A stretch of 64,000 bases of DNA, taken from NCBI GenBank assembly GCA_964573105.1, contig CAZNIS010000003.1, forward strand, positions 110,121 to 174,120, in the 5' to 3' direction. Positions within the stretch are counted from its first letter, which is position 1, and every line of letters starts with the position of its first letter. Made by a program: the position numbers and the translations under genes. Below are positions 44,096-52,158 of this stretch, piece after piece. Origin of the DNA: CAKZSB01 sp964573105. Its GTDB lineage: Bacteria > Pseudomonadota > Gammaproteobacteria > Granulosicoccales > Granulosicoccaceae. Below the pieces are notes generated by a model. It searched no databases and was not told the origin of the DNA. It saw only the letters and a program-made list of their open reading frames with translations.

Positions 44096-44963
44096 CCTGC
44101 TGGAACCCTTCGGTTACGGCTATATGGTCAACGCCATCTGGGTGACCACACTGGTCGGCGCCGTGTGCGCATTCTTATCGGCCTATTTAATGTTGAAAGG
44201 CTGGTCGCTGATTGGTGATGCGCTGTCCCACTCCGTCGTCCCCGGCGTGGCCGGTGCCTACATGCTTGGCCTGCCGTTTTCGGTCGGTGCGTTCTTGTCC
44301 GGCGGTCTGGCGGCACTGGCGATGCTGCTGATTAGTCAGCGCACACGCCTGAAGGAGGATGTCGCCATCGGCCTGATCTTCAGCGGCTTTTTTGGATTTG
44401 GCCTGTTCATGGTGTCGCTGTCGCCTGCGTCCATCAGCATCAAAACCATCATCTTTGGCAATGTGCTGGCCATCGATCCGGGCGACACGCTGCAACTGGC
44501 CATTATTGCGGTGGTATCGCTGCTGGTGCTGCTGGTGATCTGGAAGGATCTCATGGTCGTGTTTTTCGACGAAGTCCACGCGCGTTCAATCGGGTTGCGC
44601 GCCACCGCGCTGCAGGCGGTTTTCTTCACCTTGCTGAGCGCCTGCACCGTCGCTGCGTTGCAGACAGTGGGTGCGTTTCTCGTCATCGCCATGGTTGTGA
44701 CACCCGGCGCGACCGCCTATCTGCTGGCTGACCGCTTTCCTCGCGTACTGGTATTGAGTGTGCTGATCGGCGCCGGGACCTCAGCACTTGGCTGCTATCT
44801 CAGCTACTTTCTCGATGGCGCGACTGGCGGATTGGTGATTTGTCTTCAGCTCACCCTGTTTTTACTGGTGTTCTACTTCGCGCCCGTCCACGGCCTGCGC
44901 CGCGCGCGCCGCCGGCAAGTGGTCAGCGCCGAGACGCTATCCGGAGGTCAAACCAGTGGCTGA
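44085..44963 (+). CDS. Manganese/iron-type ABC importer, permease 1 (SitC type)
   Basis: 292 residues, ABC-3 family, with about eight to nine hydrophobic segments. GWSLIGDALSHSVVPGVAGAY is the family hallmark, and DEVHARSIGL the ATPase-coupling region. GAFLVIAMVVTPGATAYLL also matches ABC-3 permeases. The operon carries two distinct permease genes, as in sitABCD and yfeABCD, so the channel is probably a heterodimer. Confidence 0.95.
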   Translation: MIASLLEPFGYGYMVNAIWVTTLVGAVCAFLSAYLMLKGWSLIGDALSHSVVPGVAGAYMLGLPFSVGAFLSGGLAALAMLLISQRTRLKEDVAIGLIFSGFFGFGLFMVSLSPASISIKTIIFGNVLAIDPGDTLQLAIIAVVSLLVLLVIWKDLMVVFFDEVHARSIGLRATALQAVFFTLLSACTVAALQTVGAFLVIAMVVTPGATAYLLADRFPRVLVLSVLIGAGTSALGCYLSYFLDGATGGLVICLQLTLFLLVFYFAPVHGLRRARRRQVVSAETLSGGQTSG

Positions 44964-45822
44964 CGGCTGGCTGGGGCTGTTTGCGATCGATTTTGTACAG
45001 CAAGCGCTGATTGCTGCGGTGCTGCTGGCCATTCCCACCGCCATACTGTCTTGCTTTCTGGTGCTGCGGGGCTGGGCGCTGATGGGCGATGCCATTTCTC
45101 ACGCGGTGTTGCCGGGTGTGGTGCTGGCCTACATCGCGGGTCTGCCGTTGGTCCTTGGTGCCTTTGCCGCCGGCATGTTGTGCGCGGTGGCTACCGGCTA
45201 TATTGCCGAGAATTGCCGCGTCAAGCGCGATACGGTGATGGGAGTGATCTTCTCCGGGATGTTCGGCCTGGGCATTGTCATGTTCTCGCTGATAGAGACT
45301 GACCTGCACCTGGATCACATCCTGTTCGGTGATATTCTCGGCCTCGTGTGGTCGGATATTCGCCAGATGGCGATTGTTGCACTGTCGATTACTGTGATCG
45401 TGCTGGCTTATCGTCGGGAACTACTGGTCTGTGCCTTCGATCCGCTTCATGCCCGCACGATTGGCATGCCGGTGAAATGGTTGCACTACGGGTTGCTGGT
45501 GGTGTTGTCAGTGGCGATTGTGGCCGGCCTCAAAGCGGTCGGTTTGATTCTTGTGATCGCCATGCTGATTGCCCCCGGCGCGATTGGCCACTTGTTGTGT
45601 AATCGCTTCGAGCAGATGCTCTGCGTGGCGATTGGCGCTGCGGTGATTGCCGCACTGGGCGGTGTGTCGATGAGTCTTGCCATTGGCAGTGCGCCGGCGC
45701 CAACCATCGTTGTGGTGCTGATGGTGCTTTTTTTGATCGCCCTGGCGGTGTCGATGCGCCGAGCTTCTGCAATCGATGAACAGCAGCGCGCAGAGATCAA
45801 GGCACTCGGCGCTGAGTACTGA
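44956..45822 (+). CDS. Manganese/iron-type ABC importer, permease 2 (SitD type)
   Basis: 288 residues, the second ABC-3 family permease. GWALMGDAISHAVLPGVVLAY and DPLHARTIGM are the matching hallmarks, with GLILVIAMLIAPGAIGHLL toward the C-terminus. GTG start at 44956 overlaps permease 1 by 8 bases. It completes the binding protein-ATPase-permease-permease set. The next gene begins 19 bases after the stop and may share the transcript. Confidence 0.95.
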   Translation: MADGWLGLFAIDFVQQALIAAVLLAIPTAILSCFLVLRGWALMGDAISHAVLPGVVLAYIAGLPLVLGAFAAGMLCAVATGYIAENCRVKRDTVMGVIFSGMFGLGIVMFSLIETDLHLDHILFGDILGLVWSDIRQMAIVALSITVIVLAYRRELLVCAFDPLHARTIGMPVKWLHYGLLVVLSVAIVAGLKAVGLILVIAMLIAPGAIGHLLCNRFEQMLCVAIGAAVIAALGGVSMSLAIGSAPAPTIVVVLMVLFLIALAVSMRRASAIDEQQRAEIKALGAEY

Positions 45823-45841
45823 ACAACATTCGGGTAGCAAA

Positions 45842-46384
45842 ATGGGAAACTCTCTGCAGGACCAGTTGCTGAAGGCGGGGCTCGCGAACAAGAAACAGGC
45901 GGTTCGGGCGCGCAAGGCAAAAAACTCCAAAGACAAGCTAAAGCGGACCGGCAATCAGGTTGATGACGAGGTCGCCACTGCCGCTCGCGAGGCCGAAAAA
46001 GCCAAGCGCGACAGCGACCGGGCGCTGAATCGGGCCAAGAGTGAAGAGGCCGAGGCCCGGGCGGTATCGGCACAGGTTCGGCAACTGGTTGAGATGAATG
46101 ATCTGCGCGGTGCCGCCGGCGATGTCGACTATCGATTTGACGAGGGTGGCGTGATCAAGACCATTTCGGTCACAGATCAGCATCGGCGCGATTTGATCAA
46201 CGGCGCGCTGGCGCTGGTGCGTCGGGGTGAGCGGTACGGGATAGTCGCGCGTGCAGTGGCAGAGAAGGTCGCGCTTCGCGACAGTCATTGTGTCGTGGTA
46301 CTGAACGATCGGGATGACGCCGAGCAGACTGCCGACGACGATCCCTATGCCGAATTCAAAGTGCCAGACGATTTGCTCTGGTAG
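45842..46384 (+). CDS. DUF2058 family protein (YaiL-like)
   Basis: 180 residues, the size of E. coli YaiL. The start MGNSLQDQLLKAGLANKKQA is the family N-terminus, followed by a basic, lysine-rich helix (VRARKAKNSKDKLKR) and an alanine/glutamate-rich coiled region. The C-terminal globular part includes HRRDLINGALALVRRGERYGIV (in part) and ends PDDLLW. The function is unknown; the basic helix suggests nucleic-acid or ribosome contact. ATG 45842 is preferred over the longer frame from 45776, which lies in the permease gene. Confidence 0.88.
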   Translation: MGNSLQDQLLKAGLANKKQAVRARKAKNSKDKLKRTGNQVDDEVATAAREAEKAKRDSDRALNRAKSEEAEARAVSAQVRQLVEMNDLRGAAGDVDYRFDEGGVIKTISVTDQHRRDLINGALALVRRGERYGIVARAVAEKVALRDSHCVVVLNDRDDAEQTADDDPYAEFKVPDDLLW

Positions 46385-46412
46385 CGTATCCGCAAAAGCG
46401 AGCGAGCAGGCA

Positions 46413-47129
46413 GTGTTCGATAAAAACGTATTTCCGAATCTAATCGCGCTGGCTCTGATCGGCGTAGGTCTGCTGCTGCCAGGCGAGGCGGGGCGACTGA
46501 TCTACACCGTGGGTCTGTTTGCACTGTCCGGTGCTTTGACCAACTGGCTGGCGGTACACATGTTGTTTGAGCGCGTGCCCGGTCTGTATGGCTCGGGGGT
46601 CATCCCGAATCAGTTCGACAACTTCAAAGGCGCGATCCACTCGCTCGTCATGCGCGACCTCTTCAGTCCCGATAGTGTCGCCCGGTTTCTTGGCGGCGAT
46701 GGCGAGCAGTCGGCCATCGACCTTGAACCTGTGGTGCGCAACCTGGATATGGACGACGCTTTTGATCAGCTCGTCGCGGTTATCACCGCCTCGTCATTCG
46801 GCGGCATGCTGGCGATGGTGGGCGGCGAAAAGGCGCTGGATCCCCTGCGCGAACCGTTTAAAGAGAAGATGGGTGATTTTCTGGTCAAGACCGTCACCGC
46901 ACCTTCGTTTCAGGACAATTTGCGCAAACAGCTGGGCAGTGTGACGGCCAGCGATGATTTCAGCGCTCGCATCTCCAAACTGGTGCAGGCCCGGCTCGAT
47001 GAGCTGACCCCGGAAATGGTCAAAGACATCGTACAGCGCATGATTCGCCAACATCTGGGCTGGCTGGTGGTGTGGGGCGCGGTGTTCGGCGGGTTGATCG
47101 GGCTGCTCTCCGGCATTTTTCTTATCTAA
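46413..47129 (+). CDS. DUF445 family membrane protein
   Basis: 238 residues from GTG 46413, preceded by AGCAGG. N-terminal hydrophobic segments (NLIALALIGVGLLLPGEAG; LIYTVGLFALSGALTNWLAVHMLF) contain the DUF445 hallmark TNWLAVHMLFERVPGLYGSGVIP, here read across both parts. A helical middle region and a C-terminal transmembrane helix (LVVWGAVFGGLIGLLSGIFL) follow. DUF445 proteins are widespread and of unknown function. The gene lies 28 bases after the DUF2058 gene. Confidence 0.85.
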   Translation: MFDKNVFPNLIALALIGVGLLLPGEAGRLIYTVGLFALSGALTNWLAVHMLFERVPGLYGSGVIPNQFDNFKGAIHSLVMRDLFSPDSVARFLGGDGEQSAIDLEPVVRNLDMDDAFDQLVAVITASSFGGMLAMVGGEKALDPLREPFKEKMGDFLVKTVTAPSFQDNLRKQLGSVTASDDFSARISKLVQARLDELTPEMVKDIVQRMIRQHLGWLVVWGAVFGGLIGLLSGIFLI

Positions 47130-47227
47130 GCCTGCGCCGCGAAGCGCGGCGTTGACGATTCGGTCACTCTAGTCTCACAGTTTTACATTCTGCAATTCTC
47201 CCAAGCTATTGGTTCTCTGAAGTTTCC

Positions 47228-47267
47228 CACCCCCTGTGCCGTTAACGCTGTTATCGGTTGGGGGGTG
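47228..47267 (+). promoter_or_regulatory. Stem-loop in the leader of the GH-A glycosidase gene
   Basis: CACCCCC (47228-47234) can pair with GGGGGTG (47261-47267) around a 26-base loop, ending about 80 bases before the start codon. Role unknown; a GC-rich hairpin (CGCCGCG/CGCGGCG, 47135-47151) just after the DUF445 stop may end the preceding transcript. Confidence 0.35.
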
Positions 47268-47345
47268 CGAATGCGTTGCCGGCATGTTTGCAGGCGGTGT
47301 TGACAAGTCGCTCCACCCTGTTTGATCAATTGGTTGGAGATAACT

Positions 47346-48623
47346 ATGCGCAAGACCTCTGCGCTTTCACTGGTGTTTACGGTGATGCTCAGCATGTCTG
47401 TACAGGCAGCTGAGTTGCGTGAGCAGTTCAGCTTCGGCATCAACTACGCCTGGCAGCACTTCGCGAACGACTTTGGTGGTAACGACGTCTGGGCGAAGAA
47501 AGGTGTGGCCGAGGATCCCGACAGCTACGCCCGCGAACTCAATGAAATGGCCGAACACGGTGTGAAAGTGGTTCGCTGGTGGGTCTGGCCGGAGTTCTGG
47601 ACGTCGGCAATCACCTTTGACGGCAACGGTGTGCCGCAGCAACTGGGTCAGCAGGCCATCGACGATGGGCTGAAGGCGCTGGAACTCGCAGCCAATGCCA
47701 ATGTTCGCATTATGTTCTGTCTGTTCTCTTTCGATGGCTTTCGCCCGAGCCGCGACGTGGTCGGTATTCAGGCCACAGGCTACAAGGGCATCGTGGTCGA
47801 CGATCAGCGACGCGCCGGCTTGATGCAAAACGTTGTGCGGCCTTTCGCCGAGGCGCTGCAGGCCAGCCCGCATCGCGACGCGCTGCACTCCTGGGACGTG
47901 ATCAACGAGCCTGAGTGGGCGGTCACCGGTGCCGACAAGTACGGTGGTCAGGATTTTGATCCCAACCCGGAACTCGAGCACGTCACGCACGATCAGATGG
48001 AAGTATTCCTGGCTGACACAATCAGCGTACTGCGCGACGCCACGCCCGACATTCCGCTGTCGATCGGCAGTGCTGCAATCAAATGGGCACCGGCCTGGCG
48101 CCATCTGGATGTCGATTTCTACCAGATCCATATCTACGACTGGGTCAACGCCTACTGGCCCTACACGCAGTCACCGAGCGATCTCGGCATGGGTGACAAG
48201 CCGATGATTATGGGTGAGTACCCGGTTGAGGGTCTGAACAATGCCACTCACGAGCAAATGCTCAGCAGCTGGTACAACAACGGCTACGCCGGTGCACTGG
48301 GATGGGACTATCGCATCACGCATTCACCCGGTCTCGGGCCAGACGCCCTGGCGGGCAAGCGACTGGGTTACCTGCGTGAGCTGGAAGATTTCGCTGTCGC
48401 TCGCGATCTGACTACCTCGGCGCCAACGCAGGTGACCGGAGGCGGCACGCCGTCAACACCGCCGGCTTCCACGGGAGGCGAGCCTGCTATTGGCGCGGCC
48501 GCGGCACCGTTGAGTGCACCCGGTCAGCCGACCGCCCGTATCGTTGAGGAAGTGCCGGCCGCAGCACCTGCGCCTCAGGCACAGCCCCAACCGACGATTG
48601 GCAACAGCTCCGACGATCGTTAA
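47346..48623 (+). CDS. Secreted clan GH-A glycoside hydrolase (GH5-like)
   Basis: 425 residues. Signal peptide MRKTSALSLVFTVMLSMSVQA. The TIM-barrel fold shows the clan GH-A catalytic pair: acid/base E188 in WDVINEPEW and nucleophile E291 in MIMGEYP. VVRWWVWPEFW and QIHIYDWVN are aromatic sugar-binding strands. The last 65 residues are a Pro/Ala/Thr-rich tail (after about 360), probably a linker or surface spacer. Family members cleave beta-mannans, beta-glucans or related polysaccharides; the exact family and substrate cannot be fixed by eye. Strong GGAG ribosome site. Two more exported proteins follow on the same strand. Confidence 0.82.
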   Translation: MRKTSALSLVFTVMLSMSVQAAELREQFSFGINYAWQHFANDFGGNDVWAKKGVAEDPDSYARELNEMAEHGVKVVRWWVWPEFWTSAITFDGNGVPQQLGQQAIDDGLKALELAANANVRIMFCLFSFDGFRPSRDVVGIQATGYKGIVVDDQRRAGLMQNVVRPFAEALQASPHRDALHSWDVINEPEWAVTGADKYGGQDFDPNPELEHVTHDQMEVFLADTISVLRDATPDIPLSIGSAAIKWAPAWRHLDVDFYQIHIYDWVNAYWPYTQSPSDLGMGDKPMIMGEYPVEGLNNATHEQMLSSWYNNGYAGALGWDYRITHSPGLGPDALAGKRLGYLRELEDFAVARDLTTSAPTQVTGGGTPSTPPASTGGEPAIGAAAAPLSAPGQPTARIVEEVPAAAPAPQAQPQPTIGNSSDDR

Positions 48624-48666
48624 TCGCAGTCGGTCAAGCTGACCTTACGTAACTGAGTTGTATCCT

Positions 48667-48693
48667 GACGAGCCGGCCCAGTGCCGGCTCGTC
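48667..48693 (+). terminator. Long perfect stem-loop after the GH-A glycosidase gene
   Basis: GACGAGCCGGC (48667-48677), loop CCAGT, GCCGGCTCGTC (48683-48693): 11 perfect pairs, 43 bases after the stop. No T run follows. A GTG that could start the next gene (48681) falls in its loop. Confidence 0.55.
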
Positions 48694-48731
48694 GCGTTAC
48701 ACTGGCATTCTTTGACCTCATCGGTAACGAC

Positions 48732-49721
48732 TTGAGCTTCCCTCTGACCGCGCGCTGGTTGTTAATAATCCTGCTGTTTGTCAGCCTGCCAACGCGCGCT
48801 GCAGAGCCGGATGTCAACACTTTCCTGTCTGGTATTGCGACGCTTCGCGCCACGGTGCCTGACACGGCCAGTAGCGCGGTGCGTCTTGGCACCAGCCGTG
48901 AGGGCACAGCAATTGTCATCGGCGGTGACGGGCTGCTGGTGACAATAGGCTATCTGGTGTTGCACGCCAGCGAGGTGAAGCTGCGATTTCAGTCGGGCGC
49001 AAACGCGACGGCGCAGGTGATCGCGCACGATGTGGCGTCTGGTCTTGCGCTGTTGCGGGCCGAGCTTCCGCCCGACACCTTGCCGCTCGATACCGGTCGA
49101 TCGCAGCGGCTCGACCCCGGGCAGCGACTGATTGCGATCGATCATCGCGGCAGCGAATACGCCGCGGCCGTTGAGTTCGTATCCGCACAGCCGTTTTCCG
49201 GTGCCAGCGAATACTACCTTGAGCGCACGATTCGCACGACACCCGTGCGGCAGCATATCAGCGGCGCCGCACTGATCGATCGCGACGCCAGGCTGGTGGG
49301 AATCGGTGCGTTTGGCCTCGCGCAGGTGGCGGACGATTTTCAGCCCGCCACAGCCGGCAATCTGTTTGTCCCGATTGACCGCCTGATGGCCGCGATCGGC
49401 GAGATGCTCATCGATGGCCATTCCAGCGCGTCCAGTCGGCCGTGGCTTGGGGTATCCGTTGCCGTCGAAAACGGGGCGCTCGTCATCAGCGACACTCATC
49501 GGGACGGTCCGGCAAGTGCCGCCGGCATCATGAAGGGCGATGAGCTTATCGCCATCGATCGTTATCGTATTCGCGAACCCGAAGGGTTCTACCAACATTT
49601 TTGGCATCAGTACGCCGCGGGCCAGTCGCTGAATGTGCTGCTCGCGCGCGATCGACAACTGATCGATGTGCCAGTCACAGCGATCAATGCACTGGAACAA
49701 CTGGAATGCAAAGCCTGTTAG
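48732..49721 (+). CDS. HtrA/DegP-like trypsin-fold protein with PDZ domain, apparently catalytically degenerate
   Basis: 329 residues from TTG 48732; a GTG at 48681 lies in a hairpin loop and is less likely. A signal sequence (WLLIILLFVSLPTRA) precedes a DegP-like domain. By alignment to DegP, VTNNHVV is replaced by VTIGYLV, so the catalytic His becomes Tyr (about residue 74). The Asp of DPRSDIALI is Gly in DVASGLALL (about 104). The serine survives in HISGAAL (about 177), but the GNSGG oxyanion loop is altered. A PDZ domain (about 237-323, RPWLGVSV...GDELIAIDRYRI) follows. It overlaps the next gene, a GH12 enzyme, by 16 bases. Perhaps a binding or chaperone protein rather than a protease. 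Confidence 0.75.
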   Translation: MSFPLTARWLLIILLFVSLPTRAAEPDVNTFLSGIATLRATVPDTASSAVRLGTSREGTAIVIGGDGLLVTIGYLVLHASEVKLRFQSGANATAQVIAHDVASGLALLRAELPPDTLPLDTGRSQRLDPGQRLIAIDHRGSEYAAAVEFVSAQPFSGASEYYLERTIRTTPVRQHISGAALIDRDARLVGIGAFGLAQVADDFQPATAGNLFVPIDRLMAAIGEMLIDGHSSASSRPWLGVSVAVENGALVISDTHRDGPASAAGIMKGDELIAIDRYRIREPEGFYQHFWHQYAAGQSLNVLLARDRQLIDVPVTAINALEQLECKAC

Positions 49722-50599
49722 GCAATCCTTCGCGTCGCGCGCTGAGCCGGGCATTTCTCGCCAGCCCGTTGCTTGCGCTGCTGGCATCGGCACCATCAGC
49801 ACACAGTCAGGATGTGCTGCTGGATGGAACCGATCAGCGCTGTACCAGTTGGGATACGGTGCGGATCGACGGGCCCGATATCTTGCTCTCGAACAACACC
49901 TGGGGCAGCGACAAGCTGCGCAGCGATCAGTGGCGCCAGTGCATTCACGCCAGCGGTACTGGCGGGCAGGCGCGACTGCCGGTTGGCTGGAGCTATGACT
50001 GGCTGGCCAGCACCGATGGCGAACAATCCGCTGTCAAAGCCTATCCGGAAGTGATCTACGGCAACAAGCACGGCATCGAGATCTCCGCTGACAAGGCCAC
50101 CACCGGCCTGCCGGAACGACTGGATCGTCTACCGCAACTGACCGTCGAGTATGCCTATCGGGAGACCGGTTCGGCCAACCGAGAGATCAATGTCGCAGCG
50201 GAATCGTTCATTCACGAGAGTTGCGACATCATGGGGCCGGGCAATTCGGCCGGGGACAATCGCGTCTACGAGATGATGGTCTGGGTACAGGCGGGCGATA
50301 AATACCCGTATCGACAACCCTTGACGATGGCGGTGATACAGGATCAGTTGTGGTACGTGTTTGCCGATGCCTCGCGTTCAACAGGTTACATCGCGTTTGT
50401 GCTGGCAGAGACGCAAACCAGCGGCTCACTCGACTGGAATGCCTTTTTGGACTGGACCCGACAAAATGCGCCGCTGATTGGGCTGAAACCCTTTCAGCCC
50501 CACTGGTGTATCGGTGCGGTGGAGTTCGGCAGTGAGATCTGGTGGGGGCGCGGTGAGTTCGTGCTGGACCGATTTGCTGTGCGGGTCAACGGCCGCTAG
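49706..50599 (+). CDS. Secreted GH12-family beta-glucanase-like protein, single domain
   Basis: 297 residues from ATG 49706. A signal peptide ends near SAPSAHSQ. The remainder resembles a GH12 jelly roll: LSNNTWGSDK, SYDWLASTDGEQSAVKAYPEV, LTVEYAYRETG, the nucleophile strand VYEMMVWVQ (E189), SLDWNAFLDWTRQ and the acid/base strand VEFGSEIWWG (E277). Both catalytic glutamates are present. GH12 enzymes cut beta-1,4-glucans or xyloglucan. It is clearly paralogous to the C-terminal domain of the gene at 57661 but has no repeats. The start lies within the upstream HtrA-like gene, and its end overlaps speD (opposite strand) by 14 bases. Confidence 0.8.
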   Translation: MQSLLGNPSRRALSRAFLASPLLALLASAPSAHSQDVLLDGTDQRCTSWDTVRIDGPDILLSNNTWGSDKLRSDQWRQCIHASGTGGQARLPVGWSYDWLASTDGEQSAVKAYPEVIYGNKHGIEISADKATTGLPERLDRLPQLTVEYAYRETGSANREINVAAESFIHESCDIMGPGNSAGDNRVYEMMVWVQAGDKYPYRQPLTMAVIQDQLWYVFADASRSTGYIAFVLAETQTSGSLDWNAFLDWTRQNAPLIGLKPFQPHWCIGAVEFGSEIWWGRGEFVLDRFAVRVNGR

Positions 50600-50969
50600 C
50601 TGCTTCACCGCGCACGATATCGCGTACCTCAATGCGCAGCGGCTGATAATACTGCTCCAGCACCTGGCGGGCCCGGTGCGGATCGGTGGTGCTTCCGCAG
50701 GTAAAAATATCAAACGCCGCAAAGCCGTGCTCGGGCCAGGTGTGCGATGAGATATGGCTCTCGGCGAGCATGGCAAAGGCGGTCAGTCCACCGCCGTCAA
50801 AACGCTGGGAGCGATATTGCATCAACGTTGCACCACAGGCGCTGATCGCCGCTTTGATCGACGTTTCCATCAGCCCGGCGTCGACCAGCAACTCCGAGCG
50901 CGTGTAGAGGTCTATCAGCAGGTGTCTACCCGTGGGCGGGCGCTGGGATGAGTCTGTTGGCTGCGACAA
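50586..50969 (-). CDS. speD: S-adenosylmethionine decarboxylase proenzyme
   Basis: 127 residues, the small class 1b (SpeH-like) type. It makes decarboxylated AdoMet, the aminopropyl donor for spermidine. LAESHISSHTWPEHG contains the self-cleavage site between E70 and S71, where S71 becomes the pyruvoyl group; H76 and C91 (FTCG) are the other processing and catalytic residues. TTG start at 50969 is the only plausible codon before GRHLLIDLY. No speE is adjacent. It is convergent with the GH12 gene, overlapping it by 14 bases. Confidence 0.93.
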   Translation of the reverse strand: MSQPTDSSQRPPTGRHLLIDLYTRSELLVDAGLMETSIKAAISACGATLMQYRSQRFDGGGLTAFAMLAESHISSHTWPEHGFAAFDIFTCGSTTDPHRARQVLEQYYQPLRIEVRDIVRGEAASGR

Positions 50970-51046
50970 ATTAACGGTTACCGGGGTGGGCGTCGCAGTG
51001 TACTGCAGCCTGCGGTCCTGCAGGCAACTTTGCCAAGGTTGACCGA

Positions 51047-51559
51047 TTAGTCCGGGCGGCTGGCCTGGAACAGGATCGGGTTGTCATCTGCTGCCTGCTT
51101 GGGCGGTGGGGCAGGTTGCGCCGCGGCGTAGAAAACCGGTTCCTGCTCATCGAGTGATTCCTCGTCGAGCTTGCGCATTTTGACTTTCGTGCCCTCGGCT
51201 TCGGCCTGTTGCTGGGCCTTGTGCAGATCAATCGCCAGTTGCTTGTCCCAGGGCAGCTGAAAGGCTCTCGGATCGTCGATGCCATCCAGTTGCAGCCACA
51301 GGTAGATCGCAACATCCTCCTCGACTACCGAGCTGATAACGCGCGCCTGCTCGGCGAAAGCGCTGGCGGTATCCATATCGATACCCTTGGGTCGGCCCAG
51401 CAGATCATTCAGGCTGATGTAGCTGATTGGCAGCATCAATGTGGCGCAGCCGAGCGCGCCAAGTTTGATGCGGCGATCACGCGGTGACCAGATGGCGATC
51501 GAGGCCAGCGCCCCGATAATCAGCGCGGCGATACCGAACCAGAGTAATACCGGATTCAT
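51047..51559 (-). CDS. Membrane protein of unknown function, third gene of a TolQ/ExbD-like operon
   Basis: 170 residues, not recognised. Two N-terminal transmembrane helices (LLWFGIAALIIGALASIAIW, about 5-24, and KLGALGCATLMLPISYISL, about 33-51) are followed by a mostly acidic soluble region with a conserved-looking VVEEDVAIYLWLQLDG and LPWDKQ, then a Pro/Ala-rich end. The ATG overlaps the stop of the ExbD-like gene (ATGA), so it belongs to the same operon and may be an accessory subunit of the same complex. A small hairpin (51008-51025) follows the stop. Confidence 0.65.
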   Translation of the reverse strand: MNPVLLWFGIAALIIGALASIAIWSPRDRRIKLGALGCATLMLPISYISLNDLLGRPKGIDMDTASAFAEQARVISSVVEEDVAIYLWLQLDGIDDPRAFQLPWDKQLAIDLHKAQQQAEAEGTKVKMRKLDEESLDEQEPVFYAAAQPAPPPKQAADDNPILFQASRPD

Positions 51560-52158
51560 GTCTTTTTATTCCGCAGTTTTTTCGGCAGGTTATTCACGCT
51601 GCCGCTGACCAGGCTCGCCTTTTCGTCCAGGTTGAATCGAAATACCGTGGCCTCTTCGCCCTGGTGTGTCAGCTCAAGCTTGCTGACCAGAATCTGTTTA
51701 GCTGTCTTGAATCCCGGTTTTTTCAGGCTCACGACAACGGTCGCCGGCACCGGATAGACTTTGGCCGGATTGCGATAAAGGTGAACGTTGATCGCGTATT
51801 CGCCCTGTGGCACGCCGCGGCTGTAAGTGAATTCGTAGTTCAGCCCGGTCAGATCGGCGGTATCGCCCAAATCGTCGCGCAGCAGATTGAATACGCGTCC
51901 GCCCTTGTTTGAGTAACCGACCGGGCGATCGCCCGGCGCCTCGACCCACAAATCGACATCGGCGTTGATGTCGTCTGGCCAGCGCAACTCGACAGTCAGA
52001 TTGCCGGGTGATTTGGCCGCTTCTTCGGCGACCGCCTTCGGATTGACGTGCGGCAGCAGCAGCATCACGACGGTGACAAATCCGGCCAGAGCCAGCATGA
52101 TGACGTCGCGAAACAGCGTCGCGCTGCTGTCCTCGTCAAAGAGATCGAGTTCACGCAT
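51556..52158 (-). CDS. ExbD/TolR-like membrane subunit with C-terminal beta-sandwich-like domain
   Basis: 200 residues from ATG 52158 (an in-frame TTG at 52170 is possible). A short acidic N-terminus is followed by one transmembrane helix, LFRDVIMLALAGFVTVVMLLL. Its RDVIMLAL recalls the IDVMFLLL of ExbD/TolR, which would make D18 the proton-carrying aspartate. The periplasmic part (about 50-185) is not the usual ExbD domain. LTVELRWPDDINADVDLWVEAPGD, GEYAINVHLYR and ATVVVSLKKPG suggest a beta-sandwich like those in YfaP/DUF2135-type proteins. Overlaps the TolQ-like gene upstream and the 170-residue gene downstream. Confidence 0.65.
   Translation of the reverse strand: MRELDLFDEDSSATLFRDVIMLALAGFVTVVMLLLPHVNPKAVAEEAAKSPGNLTVELRWPDDINADVDLWVEAPGDRPVGYSNKGGRVFNLLRDDLGDTADLTGLNYEFTYSRGVPQGEYAINVHLYRNPAKVYPVPATVVVSLKKPGFKTAKQILVSKLELTHQGEEATVFRFNLDEKASLVSGSVNNLPKKLRNKKT

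Noticed and set aside
48681..48731. GTG 48681 as the start of the HtrA-like gene
   Set aside because: It lies in the loop of an 11-pair hairpin and would place 17 extra residues before the signal peptide; TTG 48732 gives a normal signal sequence.
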